Assembly (NCBI RefSeq): GCF_022048975.1 | Contig: NZ_JAKMHX010000030.1 | Span: 1 to 64,000 of the forward strand | Source: Sporosarcina cyprini | GTDB lineage: Bacteria; Bacillota; Bacilli; Bacillales_A; Planococcaceae | DNA: 64,000 bases | Direction of reading: 5' to 3' | Part shown: positions 16,999 through 24,562 of the stretch, piece by piece | How positions within the stretch are numbered: the stretch's first letter is position 1 | Layout: the number at the start of each line of letters is the position of its first letter | The notes under the pieces: generated by a model | Seen by the model: only the letters and a program-made list of their open reading frames with translations | The model's database searches: none | What the model was told of the DNA's origin: nothing | Made by a program: the position numbers and the translations under genes

Positions 16999-17217
16999 AT
17001 GAGCAGGACATTGCAACTTACATTTGAAACAGCAGCAGGGAAAACATCTATGCTGACAGTGGACGAGCCACGGAGTGATATTACGTCTGAGCAAATCCAA
17101 GCCGCCATGCAGCAAATTATCGCATCGGGAGCATTTGAAGTGGATGGCTCGCCGTTCTCCGCACCGAAGAGTGCACGCATCGTAGAAAGAACCGTGACCG
17201 AATTCACGACTGCGTAA
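16999..17217 (+). CDS. DUF2922-family small protein
   Basis: A 72-residue protein, 'MSRTLQLTFETAAGKTSMLT...', with 'AAMQQIIASGAFEVDG', fitting DUF2922. AAAGGAGAGGG precedes the ATG. It is the second gene of the DUF1659-DUF2922-YvrJ set. Function unknown. Confidence 0.75.
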   Translation: MSRTLQLTFETAAGKTSMLTVDEPRSDITSEQIQAAMQQIIASGAFEVDGSPFSAPKSARIVERTVTEFTTA

Positions 17218-17231
17218 CAAAGAGCAGTCTG

Positions 17232-17259
17232 CCCGCCAGTCTCATGCTGGCGGGTTTTT
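17232..17259 (+). terminator. Rho-independent terminator inside the small-gene set
   Basis: The perfect stem CCCGCCAG/CTGGCGGG is followed by TTTTT. It sits between the DUF2922 and YvrJ genes, so YvrJ may be expressed by read-through. Confidence 0.8.
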
Positions 17260-17285
17260 AACTTAGAAAAAGGAGGGCATGATGA

Positions 17286-17414
17286 ATGGAAACATGGTTG
17301 AATTTCATACAAGAGATCGGATTCCCGGTATTCGTATCGTTTTATCTGTTGCATCGTCTTGAGATGAAGTTGGAAGCGATCCATGATGTGCTCGTCACAT
17401 TAAAGGTGAAGTGA
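17286..17414 (+). CDS. YvrJ-family small membrane protein
   Basis: A 42-residue protein with one hydrophobic stretch, 'IGFPVFVSFYLLHRLEMKLE', and a C-terminal 'AIHDVLVTLKVK', matching the YvrJ family. AAAAAGGAGGG precedes the start at ATG 17286. It completes the DUF1659-DUF2922-YvrJ trio. Function unknown. Confidence 0.75.
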   Translation: METWLNFIQEIGFPVFVSFYLLHRLEMKLEAIHDVLVTLKVK

Positions 17415-17522
17415 ATTTCACAAAAACGTCATTCTTTTGCCATACAACGAAGTTTGGCAACCTTGTTTGAATATTTATCTTCATCTATGATAAAGTTATA
17501 AAGAATGTGAAGGAGTCTCGAT

Positions 17523-18116
17523 ATGCTTAAAAAAATACTGTTTTCCGCAATGTTGACCGGCTTGCTTTTTATTGCGGCATGCTCAAGCGGTTTCAAGCCG
17601 GATCACGAATATCCGATCCAGCCATTCGAATTCACAAATCAAGATGGAGAGACCGTCTCATTGGATGATTTGAAAGGCGAGGTCTGGCTCGCGCAATTTA
17701 TCTTTACTAATTGTACAACAGTCTGCCCTCCGATGATGTCAAACATGGGCGATTTGCAGGGCATGTTAGAAAAAGAAGGCGTGGAAGATTATAAAATCGT
17801 TTCATTCAGTGTTGACCCAGATCACGATACGCCCGAAAAGTTAAAGCAATATTTGGAGCAATTCGGTATGCCGGATGAATCCAAATGGATTATGCTGACA
17901 GGATACAAAATAGATGAGATCAATAAACTTTCAGTAGCTGGGTTTAAAATGCCGGTAGCTGAAATTAAGAACTCTGATCAAGTCGTTCATGGATCACGCT
18001 TCGGATTAGTTAATCAGGACGGAAAAGTCGTAAAAACTTACTCCGGCGCGGAAGAAGTCCCATACGACCAAATTGTTAAAGATATGAAAGCGCTCATTAA
18101 GCAAGGAGCGGAGTAA
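17523..18116 (+). CDS. Sco1/SenC-type copper lipoprotein
   Basis: A 197-residue membrane-anchored lipoprotein (lipobox IAAC, Cys-20) with a thioredoxin-fold Sco domain. The copper-binding CxxxC is in 'FTNCTTVCPPMMSNM', and the distant histidine ligand is in 'QVVHGSRFGLV'. Sco proteins deliver copper to the CuA site of cytochrome c oxidase or act as thiol reductants on the outer face of the membrane. Proximity to the ccd operon fits a respiratory-chain assembly role. It is probably co-transcribed with the lysozyme-like gene 17 bp downstream. Confidence 0.88.
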   Translation: MLKKILFSAMLTGLLFIAACSSGFKPDHEYPIQPFEFTNQDGETVSLDDLKGEVWLAQFIFTNCTTVCPPMMSNMGDLQGMLEKEGVEDYKIVSFSVDPDHDTPEKLKQYLEQFGMPDESKWIMLTGYKIDEINKLSVAGFKMPVAEIKNSDQVVHGSRFGLVNQDGKVVKTYSGAEEVPYDQIVKDMKALIKQGAE

Positions 18117-18133
18117 GCGGAAAGGGTGAGAGA

Positions 18134-18832
18134 GTGAAGAAAAAGCGAAAGCCGAATAAAGGATTATCTATGAAGACGAAAGCGATTCTGATCGTGCTTC
18201 TCGTCCCGGTCGCTGTCACTTTATTCACTCTCACCGCGATTATCTGGACAGGCATCCAAAACCCGGAGCTGATTAAAAAGTCAGCAAGCGGGCTGATGGA
18301 TTTCCAAGACCGTCATACGGCCACCATCATCCCGGAGGAGTATATACCGATTTACAAAGCAGCTGCAGAAGAGTATAGCATCCCGTGGACGCTGCTTGCG
18401 GCCCATCACCGGGTGGAGACTCGTTTTTCAACGATGGATCCACTTGTTTCTCCGGCCGGAGCAGAAGGCCATATGCAGTTCATGCCTTGCACCTTTGTCG
18501 GGTGGGGATACCCGGGCTGCCATGGACTGGGCAAAGGAAATATTCCTGATGGAGACAAAACCGATCCCGCTGTCATTAAGAAATATGGCGGCTATGGGGT
18601 GGACGCGAATGGCGACGGCATCGCGGATCCATTTGACATTGAAGACGCCATTTTCAGTGCGGCAAATTACTTATCGAAAAGTGGTGCAGCCGACGGTGAT
18701 ATTGAAAAAGCGATTTTCCATTACAATCATAGCGATAAGTATGTGGAGGACGTACTATGGTTTTTCAATGAATTTGAATCTCAGCGACTCGCCAACGCAA
18801 ATGATACAGGCGATCCATCCAGTAAAAAGTGA
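18134..18832 (+). CDS. Membrane-anchored lysozyme-like / lytic transglycosylase
   Basis: A 232-residue protein with one N-terminal membrane helix (about residues 16-40) and an extracytoplasmic lysozyme-like domain. The candidate catalytic glutamate is in 'AAHHRVETRFS', followed by 'SPAGAEGHMQFMPCTF', the SLT-type signature. A loop 'DANGDGIADPFDIEDAI' looks like a calcium-binding DxDxDG motif, as in CwlT-type N-terminal domains. It would cleave glycan strands of peptidoglycan near the membrane. It lies 17 bp after the Sco gene. A terminator follows. Confidence 0.8.
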   Translation: MKKKRKPNKGLSMKTKAILIVLLVPVAVTLFTLTAIIWTGIQNPELIKKSASGLMDFQDRHTATIIPEEYIPIYKAAAEEYSIPWTLLAAHHRVETRFSTMDPLVSPAGAEGHMQFMPCTFVGWGYPGCHGLGKGNIPDGDKTDPAVIKKYGGYGVDANGDGIADPFDIEDAIFSAANYLSKSGAADGDIEKAIFHYNHSDKYVEDVLWFFNEFESQRLANANDTGDPSSKK

Positions 18833-18864
18833 GCAAGCCTTACCGGCAGGCTCATTTTTTATTG

Positions 18865-18897
18865 AAAAAACCCGTTATCCACTAGGGATAACGGGTT
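18865..18897 (-). terminator. Terminator for the minus-strand GlsB-like gene
   Basis: CCCGTTATCC/GGATAACGGG form a 10-bp stem, followed on the minus strand by six T residues. A weaker hairpin (GAGC...GCTC then TTTTTT, around 18830-18862) serves the plus-strand gene. Confidence 0.8.
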
Positions 18898-18915
18898 CAA
18901 CCATTCATAGGGCTA

Positions 18916-19170
18916 TTACGAAGCTCTACGCATGGATCTCATAATGAGGCTCACAATAAATACCAAGATGATCGCACCTAACAGGGCAGGCAAGATATAG
19001 AAATCAGATACTTTCGGTCCCCAGTTTCCTAACAGCATGCCACCGATCCAAGCACCAATGATACCAGCAATAATGTTACCGATGATGCCTCCTGGGATAT
19101 CTTTTCCTAGGATAAGGCCAGCTAGCCAACCAATTACGCCTCCAATAATTAAGAACCAAATAAAGCTCAT
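18916..19170 (-). CDS. GlsB/YeaQ/YmgE-type (transglycosylase-associated) membrane protein
   Basis: An 84-residue protein with three hydrophobic glycine-rich helices, including 'GGVIGWLAGLILGKDIPGG' and 'GNIIAGIIGAWIGGMLLG', characteristic of the GlsB/YeaQ/YmgE family. ATG 19170 is 7 nt after AAAGGAG; the ATG three codons upstream touches the ribosome site and is unlikely. Family members are often general-stress induced, and a sigma-B-like promoter is seen upstream. Confidence 0.85.
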   Translation of the reverse strand: MSFIWFLIIGGVIGWLAGLILGKDIPGGIIGNIIAGIIGAWIGGMLLGNWGPKVSDFYILPALLGAIILVFIVSLIMRSMRRAS

Positions 19171-19219
19171 GTAATCCATCTCCTTTTCAAAAGTTATGAT
19201 TGCCTCTGTAGTATTTGTA

Positions 19220-19245
19220 ATATCCGTTATTTCAATACCTCAAAC
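19220..19245 (-). promoter_or_regulatory. Possible sigma-B promoter
   Basis: On the minus strand GTTTGA, 14-nt spacer, GGATAT resembles the sigma-B pattern GTTTAA-N(13-14)-GGGWAW, 50 nt before the GlsB-like start. The match is imperfect. The rest of 19246-19460 shows no convincing gene. Confidence 0.35.
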
Positions 19246-19461
19246 ATCCCGCCGAAAAAAAGTTGACAGCAAAAGTAAATGAAAGGCTAGGAAAGTGGCT
19301 ATTCTAAAGGGTAAAACGAATTCTAAGTAAAAAAATTGCAACTCACAAAGTCCTTGAGGAAGGACCACTTGTCCAAGCGGATGGTTATGATGAGCAGGTG
19401 GGTGCTAGGAAAACAATTTCAGGAGGAACTGCATGAGAGGGGAGCAGTGGCTCGTGAATGT

Positions 19462-19492
19462 AAAAAAAGAAGCCGGTAAGAGCGGCTTCTTT
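19462..19492 (-). terminator. Terminator of the permease-lipoprotein operon
   Basis: AGAAGCCG/CGGCTTCT stem; on the minus strand it is followed by TTTTTTT. It lies 31 bp past the lipoprotein stop. Confidence 0.8.
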
Positions 19493-19522
19493 ACTGCATT
19501 TTCGTGTGTAACAGACACTGGT

Positions 19523-20257
19523 TCAACGATCCGCGGATTCTTGTTTTACAGGTTCAAAATAAACAGTCGAAGTTTTTGACACACGCACCTTTTGCCCTTT
19601 TTTCAACTGAACTGTGCTTGCGGTGTTTGTTAATCCGCCTCCGAATAATTCATAGAGGCGAGGATCTTCTCCTTGCTCGAATATATGGACAAACCCGTGA
19701 CCTTCCGGGATGCTTATTGTATAGTCTCCCGGTTCAATATCTAACCCGACATCCCATATGCCAGTAGTCAACTCAGTGGAAAGGGTTGTCTTAACAGGCT
19801 GTAGCGTTATTGCATTATATCCGCCGTCAAATAGTATGGAAAACGTTGAATCGATATCAGCTGTTACTGTGGGCGAGCCTGCTTTATCTCCTACGATTTC
19901 ATGGAGAAGCAAGTTGTTATCTTGATCGAAAATAGAGATAGTCCCTGTCGGAAATCCCGACAATTCATACCTTCCCGCACCCGTCTTTAGTTTGATTCCA
20001 TTTTTTGATGAAACCGGTCCGTACTTCCTAATTGCTTCTTTATTACTCCGATCGACTGTCGTGAAAATGGCCGGATGGACCGTTCCAATGATTTCCTCTT
20101 TTGTCGTTCCGCTGATTTCGAAGTTGTCCGCGTAAGCGCTTCTCATTTCTGAATTGGATCCTTGTAAATTGTGGCAACCTGACAAAATGAACAGGCAGAT
20201 GAACATGCTAAATGCAATTTTCTTGGCATTAAACCGATATTGCTCACTATTTTTCAT
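19523..20257 (-). CDS. Lipoprotein with two related beta-rich segments
   Basis: A 244-residue predicted lipoprotein: lipobox ILSGC after an N-terminal signal (Cys about 28). Two stretches look like copies of one another: 'GRYELSGFPTGTISIFDQD' (about residues 95-113) and 'GDYTISIPEGHGFVHIFEQG' (about 178-197), each followed by a threonine/valine-rich strand. The second begins 'VGLDIEPGDYTI', similar to the 'VGEDIPAGTYxV' motif of secreted Firmicute proteins. The family is not recognised. It is the last gene of a probable operon with two ABC-2 permeases. Confidence 0.6.
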   Translation of the reverse strand: MKNSEQYRFNAKKIAFSMFICLFILSGCHNLQGSNSEMRSAYADNFEISGTTKEEIIGTVHPAIFTTVDRSNKEAIRKYGPVSSKNGIKLKTGAGRYELSGFPTGTISIFDQDNNLLLHEIVGDKAGSPTVTADIDSTFSILFDGGYNAITLQPVKTTLSTELTTGIWDVGLDIEPGDYTISIPEGHGFVHIFEQGEDPRLYELFGGGLTNTASTVQLKKGQKVRVSKTSTVYFEPVKQESADR

Positions 20258-20332
20258 ACTACTTCACCATCCCTACTGTCCCGATAGGCATCTATTTCCT
20301 TGAGCATCCGTGTCACTATTTTCTCCAGACAT

Positions 20333-21526
20333 TTAACTCGTTTTTAACTTTACGGGAGAGACTTCCACTTTCCGGAAATGCATGAGCTTATTCCTCGCGT
20401 ATAAAATTGAGATGACAAGCAAATTAAGGATGACAAGCCAGCTATACGCATGTTTAAAATCAAGTTTTTCCAGTCCATATTCTTTAGCAGCGTCCCCGCT
20501 TAAAATCGCTCCAATATCGATGAATTTTAGAGGGTAAAGCCAATTCGTCTCCACTCCTGCAGCTAAAAGAAGCTGGGGGGACAGCAATACAAGCAGGATT
20601 ATGACAATTGCGGCGTACAAGTTTTTCGTCACAAGATTAACGAACAGGAATGTGAGCAAAAGTAAAAGGGTTATTAAACCAAATGCGATCAGCATGTAAA
20701 TTAAATACCGCAAACCGGATACGGCGATGAAATCTCCATTCTGATAGATGAGTACAGGTGTTCTAAAGTCTCCCCATCCTGTTTTTTTAGCTACATAATA
20801 ACTGCCAATCCCTATACTCGCACACACCATGAACATGATTTGAACGAAATGAACCCCGACCTTGCTAATAGCTTTTTGCATGAACGAAATAGGAAATCCT
20901 TTCATGACGGAAGGATGTTGCTGATCATTGAGAAGCATGCTGCTTCCCGCAAGCAATACGAATATGCAAAATAATGATCCGCTAAGTAGATTCAATGCGA
21001 CAGGTATATAATTGCTCGCTTTAAATGGATCATGAATGAGGGGTAGATCATTCTCTACATGATACTGATAGAGCGCATTTTCTTTTAGAATCTCATCTAC
21101 CGGAACTATTAGGTCCCGCTTTATCCCTTTATTTCCTCGTCGATGCAAATCAAGACGTAATTCATTTAACTTCAGTCCAGTATCAAAAAACTTGTGAAAG
21201 TTAGGGCCTGCACCAAAATACCCATCAGAGTTCCCGGTATTGTGTAAATATAGCGTTTGCCAGTTCATCAATCCAGTTTGCTTAGTTAAATTATCGAGGA
21301 TTTCTTTTCCTTCTTCCGTTTCCCAAACAGTACCGGGGAATGTATCGAACACTTCGAGAAACTTTTCGGCTTCTTCTTGTTTCTTTTCGCTCAGCTTAAC
21401 GAAATCTAATTGGCTATAATGGGAATAATAAAGTGGGTAAAAGAGAATGAGCGCAAAACCTAACAGCCAATTCTTTTTATTTGCGAGCAATAATCTCATT
21501 TCAAATAAAAAATAATGCCAGAACAT
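20333..21526 (-). CDS. ABC-2-type permease-like membrane protein
   Basis: A 397-residue protein with one N-terminal helix (about 16-35), a large extracytoplasmic region (about 36-165) and then five or six helices. This is the ABC-2/CcmB-like permease layout. AAAGGAGGT precedes the ATG. It starts 22 bp after a related permease gene. No ATP-binding protein is encoded in the vicinity, so it must use one from elsewhere or not be a transporter. Substrate unknown. Confidence 0.65.
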   Translation of the reverse strand: MFWHYFLFEMRLLLANKKNWLLGFALILFYPLYYSHYSQLDFVKLSEKKQEEAEKFLEVFDTFPGTVWETEEGKEILDNLTKQTGLMNWQTLYLHNTGNSDGYFGAGPNFHKFFDTGLKLNELRLDLHRRGNKGIKRDLIVPVDEILKENALYQYHVENDLPLIHDPFKASNYIPVALNLLSGSLFCIFVLLAGSSMLLNDQQHPSVMKGFPISFMQKAISKVGVHFVQIMFMVCASIGIGSYYVAKKTGWGDFRTPVLIYQNGDFIAVSGLRYLIYMLIAFGLITLLLLLTFLFVNLVTKNLYAAIVIILLVLLSPQLLLAAGVETNWLYPLKFIDIGAILSGDAAKEYGLEKLDFKHAYSWLVILNLLVISILYARNKLMHFRKVEVSPVKLKTS

Positions 21527-21548
21527 ATCCTACCTCCTTTAGGCGTTA

Positions 21549-22778
21549 TTACCGTGCTAAATAGAATCGCCGTTTGTTTATGATCAAAGATACAAAAAAC
21601 AGGATGATCTCAATGACGAGGTACGTAATTAAAAGCACGAGGATGCCCTTTGAATAGAGAATTGTTTCCGTGTTCAGCAAATAATTTTTTTCTCCATTAA
21701 TGATTTTTCCGAAATCAAAATAGGTTTGCGGGAACAGGCTGATATCCTTGCCGAACAGTTCCCTTGTCGAGCGAGTAAAATAAAGGCGTTCTGAGAACAA
21801 GAACAAACTGCTGCAAAATAGAACAATCCATTCATTTTTAAACAGTAAACCTAAAACCATATTCAACCTTACAAACATGAGGACGAACAATGGCAGGACG
21901 ACGAGTGTCTTCCCTAAATAAGCGGCCAGAGAAATGACACCATAACTAGCCGTTCGTTGGTCAATTCGAATCGGGATATTCAAATCTAAATGCCCGAATC
22001 CAAACTGAATGGTCATGAGGAGCACGCAGGCAACAAGAAGGCAACCAATGAATGCCATGGAATATAGAAAGGCCGCCAAGGATTTCATATTAAGCTGGCG
22101 ATACCAAGATAAAGGCAAGCCTTGAAGGACCGACCGATGTTTTCGGTCCCTTGATAAGTTATCACTGCTGAAGTAAATGACGCAAAATAATAAGAAGTAC
22201 ATCCCATAATTTTGCAAGAAATTCTGCAATGTTTGCAACCCGGTTTTCTCATACAGTAAACCAAATGTAATGGGATGATCTTTAGTAAGATAATCTTCAT
22301 ACTTCATCATCGTTTTCTGATACGCATGTTCTCTGTCTTTAATAGGAAATGGGGCAGTCTGAAATAAAAAACGATCTTTTAAGTATTCATCTGGATTATT
22401 TTGCAAATAGAAGGTCCTTAAATGGAGCATTCGATCAAAGTCTCGATCTTCAAAAGACTGTAACATAGAGGTAAACAAATCTTGCTCATAGGAAAGATCT
22501 GCATAAACAGGATTACCCACCTGCAAGAAAGTGTGAATTATTTTCCTATTAAAAACCAGACCGGTATTCCCGATGCTTTCTCGCAGTTCTAGCTGCTCGT
22601 TCAAATAAGCCAGGTACTCCTCCGTCTCTTTTTTATTAAAAGCTTCCTTTGTATTTGCGTATGGCCATATGATGAAACAATAGCTGAACAGTAAAACGGC
22701 TACGAAAAAAACAAAAGGAATTGTCCTTCTGCTTCTTGCTGTAATTAGAAATTCATGTTTTAAATAATTCCAGTTCAT
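21549..22778 (-). CDS. ABC-2-type permease-like membrane protein
   Basis: A 409-residue relative of the downstream gene with the same plan: N-terminal helix (about 20-40), a long charged external segment (about 41-180), then several helices. The first residues, 'MNWNYLKHEFLITARSRRT', are typical of ABC-2 permeases. AGAGGGGA lies before ATG 22778, and a good sigma-A promoter is 70-100 bp upstream. First gene of a three-gene operon (permease, permease, lipoprotein) without an ATPase. Confidence 0.65.
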   Translation of the reverse strand: MNWNYLKHEFLITARSRRTIPFVFFVAVLLFSYCFIIWPYANTKEAFNKKETEEYLAYLNEQLELRESIGNTGLVFNRKIIHTFLQVGNPVYADLSYEQDLFTSMLQSFEDRDFDRMLHLRTFYLQNNPDEYLKDRFLFQTAPFPIKDREHAYQKTMMKYEDYLTKDHPITFGLLYEKTGLQTLQNFLQNYGMYFLLFCVIYFSSDNLSRDRKHRSVLQGLPLSWYRQLNMKSLAAFLYSMAFIGCLLVACVLLMTIQFGFGHLDLNIPIRIDQRTASYGVISLAAYLGKTLVVLPLFVLMFVRLNMVLGLLFKNEWIVLFCSSLFLFSERLYFTRSTRELFGKDISLFPQTYFDFGKIINGEKNYLLNTETILYSKGILVLLITYLVIEIILFFVSLIINKRRFYLAR

Positions 22779-22846
22779 TACAGCTTCCCCTCTTTAATTT
22801 GTATATTTTAATTTATTTTCCATTTCCGAATAATCAATTGCTTTCT

Positions 22847-22875
22847 ACTATACTTTAAGAATGTTGTGAGTACAA
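22847..22875 (-). promoter_or_regulatory. Sigma-A promoter of the permease operon
   Basis: On the minus strand TTGTAC (22875-22870), 17-nt spacer, TATAGT (22852-22847). It is well placed for the permease gene starting at 22778. Confidence 0.65.
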
Positions 22876-23077
22876 GAGTGTATGGAAAAGATTTACCGTT
22901 TAATTGGAATTTTTGCGATCTTGAACATTATTTATTCTTGAAATTTTTATAACCGTGACTTTACTGCAGTTTAAATGGAGATAATATGAAATCCCAAAGA
23001 TTTTTGCATAAATAGGAATGTTGATCGGCCAATTTGACATACTAGGATGGACTACATGAAAAAGGATGGGATGCGGC

Positions 23078-23686
23078 ATGTCAATGGATTGGTTTGATCG
23101 GGTATGTGAGGAATTGCAAGATCACCTGGAATCCATCTGTGATCAATATGGTGAAGTGGGGCATATGACAATTGTCAGAGCGGCCAAGCATCCCAGAATT
23201 GAATTTTTCCTTGAGACCGAAGAGGATTTGCGCGAATACTTCTTCACGCTGTTTTATGATCCATGCAATGAAGAGTTTTACATTACTACAATCGAATTTG
23301 ACACAGATCGGCTCTCCAAAGTGGTCCTTCCGGATATCGAGGATATCATTGATGAAGTGCATGAAACCTTCCATGATTTTCTTGACGACGAGGAGTGGGA
23401 AGAAGAGGACGGCGAGGAATTTTTAGATGAGTACGAGGTCGAGGTAGAATGGAAAACAGGAGAAGTCGTGGCTTATACGAATGAAGATGATGTAGAAGTG
23501 CTTTATCAATTCGGACTCATTGAGGAAACAGGGGACGGCATCATTCGGCGAATCAATCGCTTTGAAACGGCAGATCGTGAACTTGTCGAAGATGATTCCT
23601 ATTTCATCTTCAGTCAAGAAGAGGCCATTACGATCATATCGCTAATTGCCTCACATATGGACTCACTCAAAAAATTTGATTTTTAA
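23078..23686 (+). CDS. Very acidic cytoplasmic protein, unknown function
   Basis: A 202-residue soluble protein, strikingly acidic in the middle ('LDDEEWEEEDGEEFLDEYEV', about residues 105-124). ATG 23078 is preceded by AAAAAGGATGGG; earlier and later in-frame ATGs are possible. No signal, membrane segment or catalytic motif seen, and no family recognised. A weak promoter, TTGATC (23021-23026), 16 nt, TAGGAT (23043-23048), may drive it. It stands alone between a minus-strand operon and minus-strand pncA. Confidence 0.65.
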   Translation: MSMDWFDRVCEELQDHLESICDQYGEVGHMTIVRAAKHPRIEFFLETEEDLREYFFTLFYDPCNEEFYITTIEFDTDRLSKVVLPDIEDIIDEVHETFHDFLDDEEWEEEDGEEFLDEYEVEVEWKTGEVVAYTNEDDVEVLYQFGLIEETGDGIIRRINRFETADRELVEDDSYFIFSQEEAITIISLIASHMDSLKKFDF

Positions 23687-23735
23687 ACTGGAGAAGGGCG
23701 GATTCCTATTGGGGAAAACGCCCTTTCCTTATCAA

Positions 23736-24290
23736 TTAGCGAACAACTGATGCACCAAGTGTCTTTTCAAAGTGACGAAGGGCCCATTCATGCCCGGCTG
23801 CGTCAAAGCTTGCCACTCCACGTTCATGAATGACGATGTTGTAACCTAAATTATAGGCATCGACCGCAGTGTGCAGAATACAAATGTCCGTACATACGCC
23901 AACCAGATGAATTTCCTCAATGCCGCGCGCGCGCAGCTGAATATCCAGATCGGTTCCCGCAAAAGCGCTATAGCGAGTCTTGTCCATCCAGATGATTTCT
24001 TCTTTTCGTTTCTCGAATAATTCATTTAACTTGCCATACGGATGTCTACCCGAAGTGCCTCTAATATTATGGGGCGGAAACAGCTTGGATTCCGGATGAT
24101 AAGGATCATCCTTCTCATGCACATCGACGGGCATGATGACAACATGGCTCCCGTCTAAAAAAGACTCGGTTAATCCAGTGATGTAGTTCTCCAAATCAAT
24201 ACCGGGCTGGCCGCATGTCAGCGCTCCGTCCTCTGCAACAAAGTCATTTGTATAATCAATTACGAGCAACGCTTTTTTCACTGATCCCAC
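23736..24290 (-). CDS. pncA: Nicotinamidase
   Basis: A 184-residue isochorismatase-fold amidohydrolase that converts nicotinamide to nicotinate for NAD salvage. The catalytic triad is visible as Asp in 'LLVIDYTNDFVAEDG', Lys in 'IWMDKTRYSAFAGTDL' and Cys in 'LVGVCTDICILHTAVD'. The metal site 'VDVHEKDDPYHPES' is also present. The sequence agrees closely with the B. subtilis PncA (YueJ) pattern I remember. It is divergent from aconitase. Confidence 0.9.
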   Translation of the reverse strand: MGSVKKALLVIDYTNDFVAEDGALTCGQPGIDLENYITGLTESFLDGSHVVIMPVDVHEKDDPYHPESKLFPPHNIRGTSGRHPYGKLNELFEKRKEEIIWMDKTRYSAFAGTDLDIQLRARGIEEIHLVGVCTDICILHTAVDAYNLGYNIVIHERGVASFDAAGHEWALRHFEKTLGASVVR

Positions 24291-24562
24291 TCCTTACTGT
24301 GTCATTACACCTATCATGCCATATTCGTTAGAAAAATTCACTAGTCATTATTCCGCCTTATTACGTAGTTAGTATATTTCATTAGAAAATGGGGTATTGT
24401 CCCTGAAAAGCGGAACAAAGCGGGACAAGAAGGCCATCACTTTTTCTTATGGGAGACTATAATTTTAAAGTATTTTACTTATGAACGTTGCTATATTATG
24501 ATGGAGTAGAGAAAAGATGCTCGTTTACGGCCTTTTCAGTAGATAAAGGGAGGAATTCACCA

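Noticed and set aside
19310..19470. Open frames such as a stretch reading VLEEGPLVQADGYDEQVGA
   Set aside because: No start with a ribosome site in that frame and no recognisable family; at most a relic, so not annotated.
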